From assembly GCA_003996215.1 (NCBI GenBank), contig QJPP01000860.1, forward strand, positions 62,001-126,000: DNA of 64,000 nt, in the 5' to 3' direction. The DNA is from Jaltomata sinuosa. Lineage: Eukaryota > Streptophyta > Magnoliopsida > Solanales > Solanaceae. Within the stretch, counting starts at the first letter, position 1; every line of letters starts with the position of its first letter. The notes beneath the pieces were generated by a model. It was given only the letters and a program-made list of their open reading frames with translations. It ran no database searches and was not told the origin of the DNA. Positions 46,331 through 55,908 of the stretch are shown piece after piece. The translations under genes were made by a program, and so were the position numbers.

Positions 46331-46925
46331 CCACTCAGGAGGGACTCTGGGAAAATCCTCAAGAAACTCACTCACAACAGGAACTGACTGAAGAGAAGGG
46401 GTCTCGAACTCTGTGTCCATAACCTAAACAATGTGATACACATAACCCTTAGAGATCATCTTCCTAGCCTTAAGATAAGATATGAAATTACCCTTTGAGG
46501 ATGTAGGACTACCTTGCCATGCTAGGACAGGTTGATTTGGAAATATAAAACTAACGACTTGGGTACGACAATTAACCGAGGCAAAACAAGTATGCAAACA
46601 ATCCATACCAAGTATAATATCAAATTCGGTCATCTCCAACTCTACTAGATCCGCTGAAGTGACTCTATGAAGGAATGATATAGGGCAATTTCAATAGATT
46701 CTTCTAGCTAGGACTGACTCGCCAACAGGAGTAGAAACACAAAAGGGTTCTAGAAACTGATCAGGATAAATCTCAAACTTACAAGTAATATACGAGGTCA
46801 CATAAGACAAAGAGGCACCGGGATCCAACAAAGCATACACATCTATAGAAAATACTACCAACATACCAGTAACTACATCGGGTGAGCTCTCCTGGTCCTG
46901 ACGGGAGGACATGGCATAAAGGCGA
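46331..46925 (-). pseudogene. Protease of element f
   Basis: MSSRQDQESSPDVVTGM, then ALLDPGASLSYVTS with the catalytic Asp codon at 46823-46825, and FCVSTPVGESVLARRIY. After a stop (46691) the FDIILGMDCLHTCFASVNCRTQVVSF block runs from 46624. It is the intact-site counterpart of the Asp-to-Tyr protease in element c. Confidence 0.88.
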
Positions 46926-48040
46926 TTTTGGCACTGACCACTAGAACTAGAAATTGTGCCCTGCTGTCCTGGTCGACCTCCTGAAGCTACTAAGGTAGAC
47001 TGAGTCCTACCTCCCTGTCCTTTATTAGCTAAAGGGCACTCCCTAATACGATGTCCAGTCTCACCACAACCAAAACAACTGACTGATCTGGCTAAACACT
47101 CACCAAGATGACTCTTCTCACACTTGCCACAAACAGGGTAGGTAGACCCCTTGGCAACACTCCCCTAAGAATAAGAACCAACTCCTCTATTAGTTTGATA
47201 AAGAAAAGTGAATGAGGACTGATGATTTTTTCTGAAACGAACAGAGATGTCTTCCTTCGGACCTCTGATGACTAAAACCTGAACCCTAGGATCTAGCCCT
47301 CTTATTCTCCCTAGACATATCCCTAAGCATGTCCCCTCAATCTAGTGAGCATGGGTCATGAGCCTGTAAATAGTCATATCACCCAATAGCATGGCGTACC
47401 TACACTCATTCTTCACCAAATCTGAAACCCCGTATATAAACTTGCTCATCTGATCATGCGGGTCTGCTACCATAAAGGGGGCATACCTAGAAAACTGAGT
47501 GATCTTCAAACTGTACTCCTGAACAGTCATAGATCCTTGTCATAAGTTCACAAACTCATCAACCTTAGCTTGCCTCAACTCTCATGGAAAGAACCGATCG
47601 AGGAAAGCTCTCTCAAAACACTCCCAAGTCATAGGTACCACGTCCCTAGCTCTAGCCTCCTTCCATTACATGAACCAAATATAAGCTACCATCTTTATCT
47701 AATAGGACGCAAGCTCGACACTCTCAACTTTGGAAACCTGCATCACCTTAATGATCTTCTTCACCTCATCCACAAATCTAAGAGAGTCCTCACCCACCTT
47801 CAAACCCCAGAACTTTGGTGGGTTCATATTGATGAAATCTCGAACTTGGGCCTCCGCTCCACCATGAGGGTGAACAGGAATAGGATCTTGATGATTGGCT
47901 TGGGCAGCCATAGTCTGGGCCAATAGGTGGATCACATTTCGAAACTCCATATTAGTGACCTCAGGGATCAAAATTGGAGGGACAGCATTCTGAGCGGCTC
48001 TAGGAGGCATAGCACATCGTGAAGGCATAATCTGAAACAT
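46926..48040 (-). pseudogene. Gag of element f with CCHC knuckle
   Basis: Starts MFQIMPSRCAMPPRAAQ (48040; a second ATG at 48028). Core: VRDFINMNPPKFWGLKVGED near 47835, KVESVELASY near 47725, FLDRFFP near 47605, SMTVQEYSLKITQFSRYAPF near 47535-47475, GDMTIYRLMTHAH near 47380. The CCHC knuckle CFGCGETGHRIRECP is intact near 47035-47080. Stops near 47699, 47660, 47580 and 47341. Confidence 0.87.
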
Positions 48041-48221
48041 AACAAGAATGGATTAGAGGGGTAACAGAGTTAACTCTATCGCACGATATTGATCATGAAA
48101 GAAGTGAACTTTTTCCCTAAGACATCTCATAGCTTCCCTCTCATAAGTTTGGCGTGCTTCACACACATGAAAGAGATTCTACTTGATGCAACTTCAGACA
48201 CCCTAGGACTCTTGAACCTGA

Positions 48222-48234
48222 GGCTCTGATACCA
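48222..48234 (-). other. Primer binding site of element f (initiator tRNA-Met)
   Basis: Minus-strand TGGTATCAGAGCC, an exact 13-base match, four bases from the LTR. Confidence 0.92.
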
Positions 48235-48238
48235 AGTT

Positions 48239-49690
48239 TGTCATGCCCCAATGCTACCCCCTAGACGTAACATAGGATTTGGGAAACAAATGCCCTAGAT
48301 TAACCCTTGGTCATAGCATACTCAGATATACTTAAGAAAATAAAGTGGAAGCATACTTAGATAAGATAGAAATCCATAAACTAATATAACATAAGATCTA
48401 CGGAATACAAATCCGCAATACAACTAGTTACGTCTGAAGCCTCTAAGTCTGATAATACGAGTTGATGAAATAAGACCCTAACTAACTCCAGAATCAAACA
48501 TAAAAGAAATAAGGACAACCCATAAGTCTGGTCCTCGAAGTATGAGGACTCACCAAAAATCAGTTGAACGTCTGGCATAACCATAATTCAAATCATATTT
48601 TTCTTTCTAAATTCATACTTGAAGAATTTGGCATGCAATTTCATAAATTCATAAAGTCATGATATCCAATCATGTCTAATTTCTTTTGAAAAAATGCAAT
48701 TCAATGGAATCATGCTAAAAATCAACTTTAATGCTTGGGTTTTTAAATCCAATAAAGTAATCATGATCAAATCATAAATAACCAATAAGAAACCATGAAT
48801 GTAAGCATAAAAACTGATTTCATAAGTTTTCCCCAATTTAGATCAAAACTCTAATTTCACAAGTTCATAAATCAATTTGAGAATTGGGGGTTTTGGGCAC
48901 AAGGGTGAAGGGAACCCATTGTTGAATACCCACATACCTTGATTGAAGTTAACCCACTTGAAATTGAAAAAATTTGGAGACTTGAACTTGGAGCTTGAGA
49001 CCTTGAGCTTGAGAGAGTCCTTTTCCTTTTTGGGAGATAAATGAGGTAATGAGAAAGGACTTAGGCTAATAGGTTTAGAAATCATGCTAAAAATTATCAA
49101 AATGACCTCACTTAGGAGTTAAAAGGGTGGGTAATAACTAAAATACCCCTGGGACTTAATTAGGAAAAAGCTATTTGAAAACTCAGCTTCAGTTTCCACA
49201 AGTCATTTCCACGAACCATAGAACTCATCGCGGCTCATGGACTTGAGTCGTGATTCCTGAGCCAAAGTTTCAGGCTGCAGAAGATCATCTACGGATCAAC
49301 ATGACAGACCATAGAAAGGATTACAGTCTGTAGAATTGAGTCTTCATTTCTGGTAAACTAGGCAGGCCTCTCAACAGGTTCCACGGGTCATCTCTACGGT
49401 CCGTGAATAAAACTATGACTCGTAGAAACAACTCGTGGTCTCTGGGACCAAGTCGATCCTTAGGTATGATTCCACGAGTGCATTCTACAGTCTGTAGAAA
49501 GAATCACAGTCCGTAAAACTCATTCGTGGTCTCAAACCAGAGACTAAATTTTATAAGTCTGGGATCACGACTCAAAACCATGACTCGTGGTTCAAATCAC
49601 GAACCATGATTTGGACTCGTGATTTCTAGAAACTTAGGATTTTTCAGAGATTCTTCTTTAGATAGCTGAATAGATTTTTGGGGTGTTACA
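48239..49690 (-). repeat. 5' LTR of element f, internally deleted
   Basis: TGTCATGCCCC...GGGGTGTTACA, 1,452 bp against about 2.1 kb for the (split) partner. At about 48573 text matching 32075 jumps to text matching 42135, so the middle third is gone, including the part that in the partner holds the Athila insertion. Motif array at about 49195-49625. Confidence 0.9.
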
Positions 49691-50100
49691 ATCTCAAAGA
49701 CAGCATTCAGGACACATTATGGCCATTATAAGTTCCTGGTGATATCTTTTGGGTTGACTAATGCCCCCGCAACTTTCATGGACTTGATGCATAGGGTGCT
49801 TAGCCTGTATTTGGATATGTTTATGATAGTTTGAGCATGAGCAGCATTTGAGGACTGTACTTCAGACTTTGAGAGATCATCAGCTTTATGCCAATTTCTA
49901 AAAGTGCGAGTCTTAGCTTGAGTCAGTTGCTTTCCTAGGACACATGATGTCTAAGGATAGGATTAGAGTGGACCCGAAGAAAATACCATCAGTTCATGAT
50001 TGGCCTAGACCTACTACTCCTATTGAGGTTTGCAGTTTTGTTAGGTAAGCAGGGTAATACAGGAGGTTCGTCGAGGGGTTTTCTTCCATAGAAGCACCTT
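49691..50100 (+). pseudogene. Reverse transcriptase of element e, C-terminal part, active site deleted
   Basis: Resumes after the TSD (49691-49695) with KTAFRTHYGHYKFLVISFGLTNAPATFMDLMHRV. At 49816-49842 YLDMFMIV runs straight into the EHEQHL-type block; the VFIDDILVYSRS segment present in element f (near 45830) is missing, probably some 40 bases. The catalytic Asp pair of RT is therefore absent. The thumb region (near 49930 and 50055) is recognisable but stop-ridden. Confidence 0.87.
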
Positions 50101-50560
50101 TGACTATGCTGACTAGGAAGGATATCATATTTCAGTGGTCAGATCAGTGCAAGGATAGCTTTCAGAGGCTTAAGACCTTGTTGACTTCAACTCAGTTGTT
50201 GACCTTGCCAGTTGAGGGTGAGAGCTTCTTCGTGTATTGTGATGCTTTTGGGTTCAGTCTTGGTTGTGTGTTGATGCAGTAGGGTTGTGTGATAGCATAT
50301 GAGTCGATACAGCTAAAGGTTCACGAGTGCAACTACCCCATTCATGACTTGGAGTTAGCGACAGTAGACTTTACGCTCAAGATTTAGAGGTACTACTTAT
50401 ATGGAGTACACTATGATATATTCACCGATCACCATAGTCTTCAGTACATCATGAGTCAGCGAGAGCTGAACTCGAGGCAGAGGAGATGGATTGAGTTACT
50501 TAAGGACTATGATTTTACTATTTTGTTTCATCCGAGCAAGTAAATATGGTAACGGATGCC
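50100..50560 (+). pseudogene. RNase H of element e
   Basis: MLTRKDIIFQWSDQCKDSFQRLKTLL, then first Asp in FVYCDAFGFSLGCVLMQ near 50235, Glu in HDLELATVDF near 50350 and Asp in FTDHHSLQYIMSQRELNSRQRRW near 50425. A stop after Q at 50280 and another near 50383. Catalytic acids are largely kept. Confidence 0.86.
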
Positions 50561-50865
50561 TTGAGTCAGAAAATGGTGAGTATGGGTAGCCTAGCTTCAC
50601 TTTCAGTTTTGAAGCGACCGTTGGCCTTAGATATCCATTCCTTGGCTAACCATTTAGTTAGGCTAGACTTTTAGGATCCTAGAAGAGTTCTCACCAGTAT
50701 CAAGGTTCGTTCTACCTTGGTTGATCAGATTCAGAGCTATTAGTTTGAGGATCAGTGGTTGTGTGACCTTCGTGATCAAGTTGTTCAAGGTGAGGCTAGC
50801 TAGGCTACTTTGGGATCTGATGGTATTCTAAGATTCGACGATCGTCTTTGTGTTTCAAAAGTTGG
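50561..50865 (+). pseudogene. RNase H/integrase hinge of element e
   Basis: Decayed linker with recognisable fragments (LASLSVLKRPLALDIHSLANHLVRLD near 50590-50670 and a DQWLCDLRDQ-like block near 50750). Several stops. It belongs to the pol frame. Confidence 0.6.
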
Positions 50866-51700
50866 GGATTTGATTCAATTGATTCTTTGGGAGGCACATT
50901 GTTCTAAATATTCCATCCATCCTGGCACGGCCAAAATGTACAGAGATTTGAGATAGCTTTACTGGTGGAGTTGTATGAAGCAGGACGTGGTAGAGTTTGC
51001 ATATCGATGCTTGAACTGTCAGCAGGTGAAGTTCGAGCATATGAGACCTGGTGGATTGATGCAGTGACTTCCCATTCCTGAGTGGAAGTGGGAAGGGATC
51101 ACTATGGACTTTGTAGTTGGTTTGCCTCGTACTTCTAGGGGTTTTGACTCTATTTGGGTGATTGTAGATCGGCTGACTAAGTCAGCGCATTTCTTGCTGG
51201 TTCATACTACTTACAGTGCAGATAGGTTAGCTCAGATTTACCTTTGTGATATTTTTTAGTTGCACAGAGTCTCAGCTTCTATCATTTCAGACCGCAGCAC
51301 TCAGTTCATATCTCAGTTCTGGAGGACTATTCAGCGAGATTTGGATACAGAGGTTCAGCTTAGTACCGCATTCTACCCTCATACAGATGGACAGTTCCAG
51401 AGGACTATTTAGGTCCTGGAGGACATGCTTTGGTCCTGTGTTCTTGACTTTGGAGGTTCTTGGGATCAGTTTGTGCCCTTGGCTGAGTTTGCTTATAATA
51501 ATAGTTTCCATTCGAGAATTGGCATGGCAACTTTCGAGGCCTTGTATGGTAGGTGTTGCAGATTGCCGATTGATTAGATTGATAGTTTGAAGTCTAGGCC
51601 GCAGAGTGTAGATTTTCTTTGTGATTCCTTAGACAGAGTTTGAGTGATCCAGGATAGATTTCAAGCAGCTTAGAGAAGGCAGAAGATCCACACTAATCAT
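50866..51700 (+). pseudogene. Integrase core of element e
   Basis: Zinc domain: EAHCSKYSIHPGTAKMYRDL near 50890 and CLNCQQVKFEHMRPGGL near 51015. Core: Asp in MDFVVGLPRTSRGFDSIWVIVDRLTKSAHFL near 51105; Asp in IISDRSTQFISQFW near 51285; third block DGQFQRTI near 51395 where the family has GQSERTI, so the catalytic Glu codon (51398-51400) is Gln. NNSFHSRIGMATFEALYGRCCR follows near 51505. Stops near 50954, 51066, 51258 and 51410. Confidence 0.88.
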
Positions 51701-52201
51701 AGACTTCGTGCCTTGGATTTCAGTATTGGTGACTTAGTATTTCTTTGTGTATCACCCATGAAGGGTGTGGTGAGATTTGGGAGGCGGGGCAAGCTTAGCC
51801 CCAGGTACATTGGGCCATTTGAGATTCTTCAGAGGGTTGGTAGTGTTGCCTACATATTAGCTTTGCCTCTGATGTTTTCAGATATGCATCAAGTTTTCTA
51901 TGTCTCGATTTTGTGATGGTATGTTCCAGATGAGTCTCATATGTTGCATTGGTATTTGGTTCAGTTGGATGAGATTTTGACCTTTGTTGAGGAGTCGGTT
52001 GCTATTTTGGCTAGAGATGTTAGGAGGTTGATATCTAGGGTGATTCTGGTAGTGAAAGTTCAATGGAGGCATCATCCAGTCGAGGAGGCTACTTGGGCGA
52101 CTGAGAGTGAGTTGCGAGCTCAGTACCCACACTTTTTCGGGCCTTCAGGTACTCCCATTTTCTTGCCTTTTGAGGATGAAAGTCTTTTTAGTAGTGGATG
52201 A
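51701..52201 (+). pseudogene. GPY/F module and chromodomain-like tail of element e
   Basis: DFSIGDLVFLCVSPMKGVVRFGRRGKLSPRYIGPFEIL (51713-51830) is the GPY/F module; after a stop at 51914 the tail is VKVQWRHHPVEEATWATESELRAQYPHFF near 52050-52140. The tail resembles the chromodomain-like end of chromoviruses, thought to guide integration to heterochromatin. The last ~13 bases (AGTAGTGGATGA) may be a weak purine tract. Confidence 0.85.
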
Positions 52202-55200
52202 TGTTATGACCCTTTTGTTCATTCCCGTATTTATGCTTTTCTTGTACTGTTAGAGCTAACCTATAGAGGCTCCAAGTCATTTATGGCTTGCTGGGACCGG
52301 TGGTTTGGTGCCCTGGCCGTTCATTTGATCGTTATGGCCATTTCCCTGTTTTAGAGCCTTAACTTAAAATATCATTGACTTCAGTCAACATTCTTGGTAA
52401 ACAGGCTTGGAATCAAATTCCAACTATTTGTTTAGCTTTGGGGCATGGATTTTGGTCTAGATGGACCATTGGTTGGGGTTTGGGAGCTTTTGGTTTGGTT
52501 TATGCGGGTTTTTGTGTTTTCTAGCTAGTTGAACTTGAAAGTTTGACTTTGGTAAATATTTGAAGAAGACGGCCTTGGATGGAAATTCTGACAGCGTTGT
52601 TAGCTCTGGAATATCAAATTTGGGCTAGGGAACCTTTGGTTCGGGTCTCGAGACTTCGAAACTCGTTTTAGGTCATGGGGTTCCATTTTGGAAAAGTTGG
52701 CCTAAAGTTTAGTTTTGGGTGTGGGGCCCACTTTTTGTTCTATCAACCTCCATTGGGATTTTCATCGATTCCCTTTAGTTCAGAATGTCATTTTTGGTCG
52801 AATAGCTCAGCTCGTTTGTGTCCACAGGACCCCAGACTCATTCTCATAGGTCTGTCCAATCAAAATCTGCCAAAGGTTAGCATATGTTGCTACTGTTGCT
52901 GGCATGGGCGCCAAGGCAACCCCTGGGCCGCGCCTGTGTGCGCTCGTGCACCTGGGTTCTGCACGTGTGTGCCGACCAAGCCTGGCAGCCAGCACGCCTG
53001 CCGCGTATGGCAGCTGCTGCGCCAGCGCACCTGCGTCTGCATGGTTGCGGCTGCGCCTAGGCGTGACAACTTTATAAAGTTGTTGGGCTTTAAATTTTCA
53101 GCTTCTCTCATCTTCTTCCAACTATTATTTTGCCTCCATTGTTGCACCAAATTGCTCAATTTCTTCACCTGCTCACTCCCTTATCTTGGAGGATTATATA
53201 CTACTGATCAGGGTGCATTCTTGGCTTCTAGAATTGGTAAGTTCCCGTGTCAAATTCCATTAAAATCCCATAAATTCCCTTTCCCTTGGTTTTTGGACTA
53301 TTTTAGCCCCCAATCTTGGTCCGCTGAATTTTGAGGCATGAACTCTCGGGAATATAGGGAACATTATGGTGTTTTTCATTTCTAGCTTTGAGTTTCGAGG
53401 CCCATGAGCCCATCGGTGATCCAAATTTTGACTCGACTATAATTATAGCAATATGGGTATCGTTAGTCTCATTTTAATGCGTAGTTTATGATTATGATAG
53501 TTTGACTTTATTTCAGAGCTTCTCAAAGCAGTTCGGGCTTGGCCATTGTTGTTCCAGCAGCTTGTCATCAGACGATAGGTAGGTTGTGGTTTAACCCTTT
53601 TAGACTTTGCATATATAGGATATAATTGTACTAATTAGCATATTTGGGTTGGTTTTATTAGCTTGGTACCCTAGACCTTTCTCGTTCCTTCATGTCCGTA
53701 TTATTTCACTTGGTTGGTTGTAGAATTCGTTGTAGTTTTTTATATCACCCTTGTGATCCTGTGTCGCCTTGTATTTGACTCTGGACCATAGATGGTGGGT
53801 TATTCGAGAATATCTGTCAGTCCAGGACATTGATATTGCGATATTAGGCTGGTTATCTTTGTTGTAGAGCGATTGGAGCCTTTGTAGGGCCGATAGGTTG
53901 ATTGTGAGCTGTTGGGCTGCTGTTTGTGATTGAGCATGCCACTATCATGCATATAAAGGGGGTTTTCTCATTTTTTACTACTGCTTTGACTTTGGGCCTA
54001 CTACTGATGATTTTCTAAGCCTTGCATGGCCCCGAGGGCCCATTTTTAATAAATTGGTTATAAAGGGTTTTGGAAATAATTTTCACGGATCTTCTTGGGG
54101 TAAGAAAGTTAATAAGTTGATTTTATTACAATTTTCAGACTACTACTAGACCCGATGAGGCTGGAGTGCTAGACTTGTTTTACTGTTGGTCGAAGATGGT
54201 ACTAGACTCAGTTAGGCTGAGCATCAGACCTGTTTTACTACTATTTTAGACATGGTTATGTTCGGGCACCCTTGTAGGGGCTTTTGAGACTTATTTCACC
54301 AATTTAGACCCAGATAGACTCTGGGCATGCATTTTTGAGATTAGGTTACTAGTTTGGATCCAAATTTACTCTGGCCTGTTATATTGAGGTTACGAGAGTT
54401 AGTATGTGGTCGAGGACCTCCATAAACCTTGCCAATCTGGACTACAGGCTACATGCTGAGTGTGCTAGAAGAGGGGTATATGGTGTCATTGAGGTATATG
54501 GGCCATATCCTTCCATGGATCCTACTTGCTAGTCCATAGGCTCCAACGGAGGTACATACAAGGTTACTGTCCACCCGGGTTTCACTATTGTATCATACCA
54601 TTCATTTGTATGAGATTCCATCCTTGTTTGTTGTTTGTTGAGTGTACGCTCTGGTAGTATGGGATATCGGAGGGTTTGTCTTCACTTGTATGCATTCCTC
54701 GGGTGTATGGGCACCCGTTGGGACTGTAGGTAGACTTATTATTATCCTATCACATCTCTGGTTCTGGTTATGGTTATATTCGGTGTCTTATTCGAGGTTT
54801 CACATGTGGGAGTTTTGTGGTGTATGCTCTTGGTTCACTTCATGTTCTACTTGGATTATTGGCATGTTTTAGTAGTAGAACTGGGTTTCGAGCATGATTA
54901 GATTATTTGCTTCTCTCCTTCCCTTTTTTCGCTTGAGGTTATCGGTATACCGGCTATTTCTAAAACTTTCTATATATATATATTGTTGTTGCGAGGATCC
55001 CAGGTGTATTATTTCTTTCTTTCACTTATGTCAGTGATATATATTCTAGTAGCTAGCCGAGTATGTTGTTTTCTTCTTGTATCTGTCTGTGCTAGCTTTC
55101 GTGTACTTATTCGTTATTTTTTGTGACTACTTGTTTCTCTTCTGCTACATTATTGCCTTTATATCTTATATGCGCCCAGTCAGCCTATGATACCTCTGGG

Positions 55201-55675
55201 TACCCATTGCTTAGAAATTGGTGCTCATACTATCCTCTGCATCTTCTAGTGCAGATCCTAGTGTGAGCCATTGTTGCTGATTCATTAGAGACTCGTGTGG
55301 GCTGATCTTTTGGACTATCCGAGGTTGAGGGTGATCTCTTGACTGTTGGGCTTAGCTTTTATCTCATCCCTTGTATCTCATACTCTTTTGTTATCCGAAG
55401 ACAGATGCGTATATATTGTTTTGGATCTTTTTGTACTCTGTTGATGTAGTTCTGGCTATTATGCTATGATACCAGGTTTTGGGTTGGTTTTAGCTTCTAT
55501 ATATATCCCTGTTATCCCTTTTCTTTATCGTATATCCCTTGCTCCCGTTTATATTGTGTTTTCTTCCGCTTGCGTGTTAGATAGTAACCTATTACTAACC
55601 ATTTCGGGCTATGGAGATTGGTTCGCCTACTGGGAGTTGTAGGTGCCATCATGACCGAGAAATTGGGTCATGACA
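52202..55675 (+). repeat. 3' LTR of element e
   Basis: TGTTATGACCC...GGTCATGACA. About 200 bases longer than the 5' LTR because of the deletion there (extra DNA at about 55096-55298). GC-rich patch 52900-53065; palindromic TATA 53067-53082. Confidence 0.93.
53067..53082 (+). promoter_or_regulatory. Palindromic TATA box in 3' LTR of element e
   Basis: CAACTTTATAAAGTTG is a perfect 16-bp palindrome centred on TTTATAAA, directly after the GC-rich patch. The 5' LTR has the same box with one arm mutated. Confidence 0.62.
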
Positions 55676-55680
55676 TATAT
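55676..55680. repeat. Target site duplication of element e, right copy (TATAT)
   Basis: Exact repeat of 25769-25773 after the CA end of the LTR. Confidence 0.88.
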
Positions 55681-55908
55681 AGTGGAGACAATAAAGGGTG
55701 TTGCGCTATAACCCTAATTACCACATAAGTTTTTCTAATCCTTGATTGACTCAGCTTCCTCAAGCAGAATCCTTATGTGATTTTATTTGCCAAGCTTGAT
55801 TTCTTTCCACGTTTACATTTGTGCTCACGTGACACACACACAATGCGATATGTCATACAAAAGCAGTTTTAAGAACCTGGATCACTTTGTCTATCATCAA
55901 AACATAAG
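55681..55908 (-). repeat. Copia 5' LTR, outer part
   Basis: Non-coding. The minus strand ends in a CTTATGTTTTGATGATAG-type start familiar from plant copia LTRs. It contains an ACACACAC run (near 55832-55841). The border with LTR D is uncertain by about 10 bases. Confidence 0.68.

Larger units (their letters stand above)
31743..49690 (-). mobile_element. Minus-strand chromovirus-type Ty3/gypsy element inside element e (f)
   Basis: 17,948 bp including about 9.4 kb of Athila-like DNA within its 3' LTR. It has an exact initiator-Met PBS, a strong G-rich purine tract and a full gag to chromodomain-like order. Catalytic residues are better kept than in c or e: protease Asp, RT FIDD and all three integrase acids are readable. 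Stops and frameshifts are still present in gag, RT and integrase. LTRs differ by roughly 6-7% over about 340 bases compared by eye. Confidence 0.92.
25774..55675 (+). mobile_element. Plus-strand chromovirus-type Ty3/gypsy element, hosting element f (e)
   Basis: 29,902 bp in all, of which 17,948 bp is the inserted element f. LTRs of 3,269 and 3,474 bp, TSD TATAT and an initiator-Met PBS. Order gag, protease, RT, RNase H, integrase, GPY/F module, chromodomain-like tail. Its LTRs differ at roughly 16% of the positions I compared, the most of any pair here. RT lacks its catalytic FIDD block through a small deletion, integrase has Glu-to-Gln in the active site, and stops are common. Confidence 0.92.
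1116..55908 (-). mobile_element. Ty1/copia LTR retrotransposon, split into four pieces by later insertions
   Basis: Reading right to left: 5' LTR (55908-55681 and 25773-25269), PBS, gag, protease, integrase (to 22253), the start of RT (8735-8504) and more RT (1446-1116). The pieces are collinear, share one strand and are separated by elements carrying their own target duplications, so they are one element. The gag-PR-IN-RT order is the copia order. The 3' LTR is not in the window. Stops and frameshifts occur in every domain, so the element is dead. It is the oldest layer, because elements a, b, c and e all sit inside it. Confidence 0.88.

Noticed and set aside
52675..53334. Plus-strand open frame of 219 codons
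   Set aside because: Lies wholly in LTR e, spans the GC-rich patch and TATA box, and has no recognisable domain.
54969..54982. TATATATATATA run
   Set aside because: Ordinary AT microsatellite within LTR e; no promoter context conserved with the other LTR beyond low-complexity sequence.
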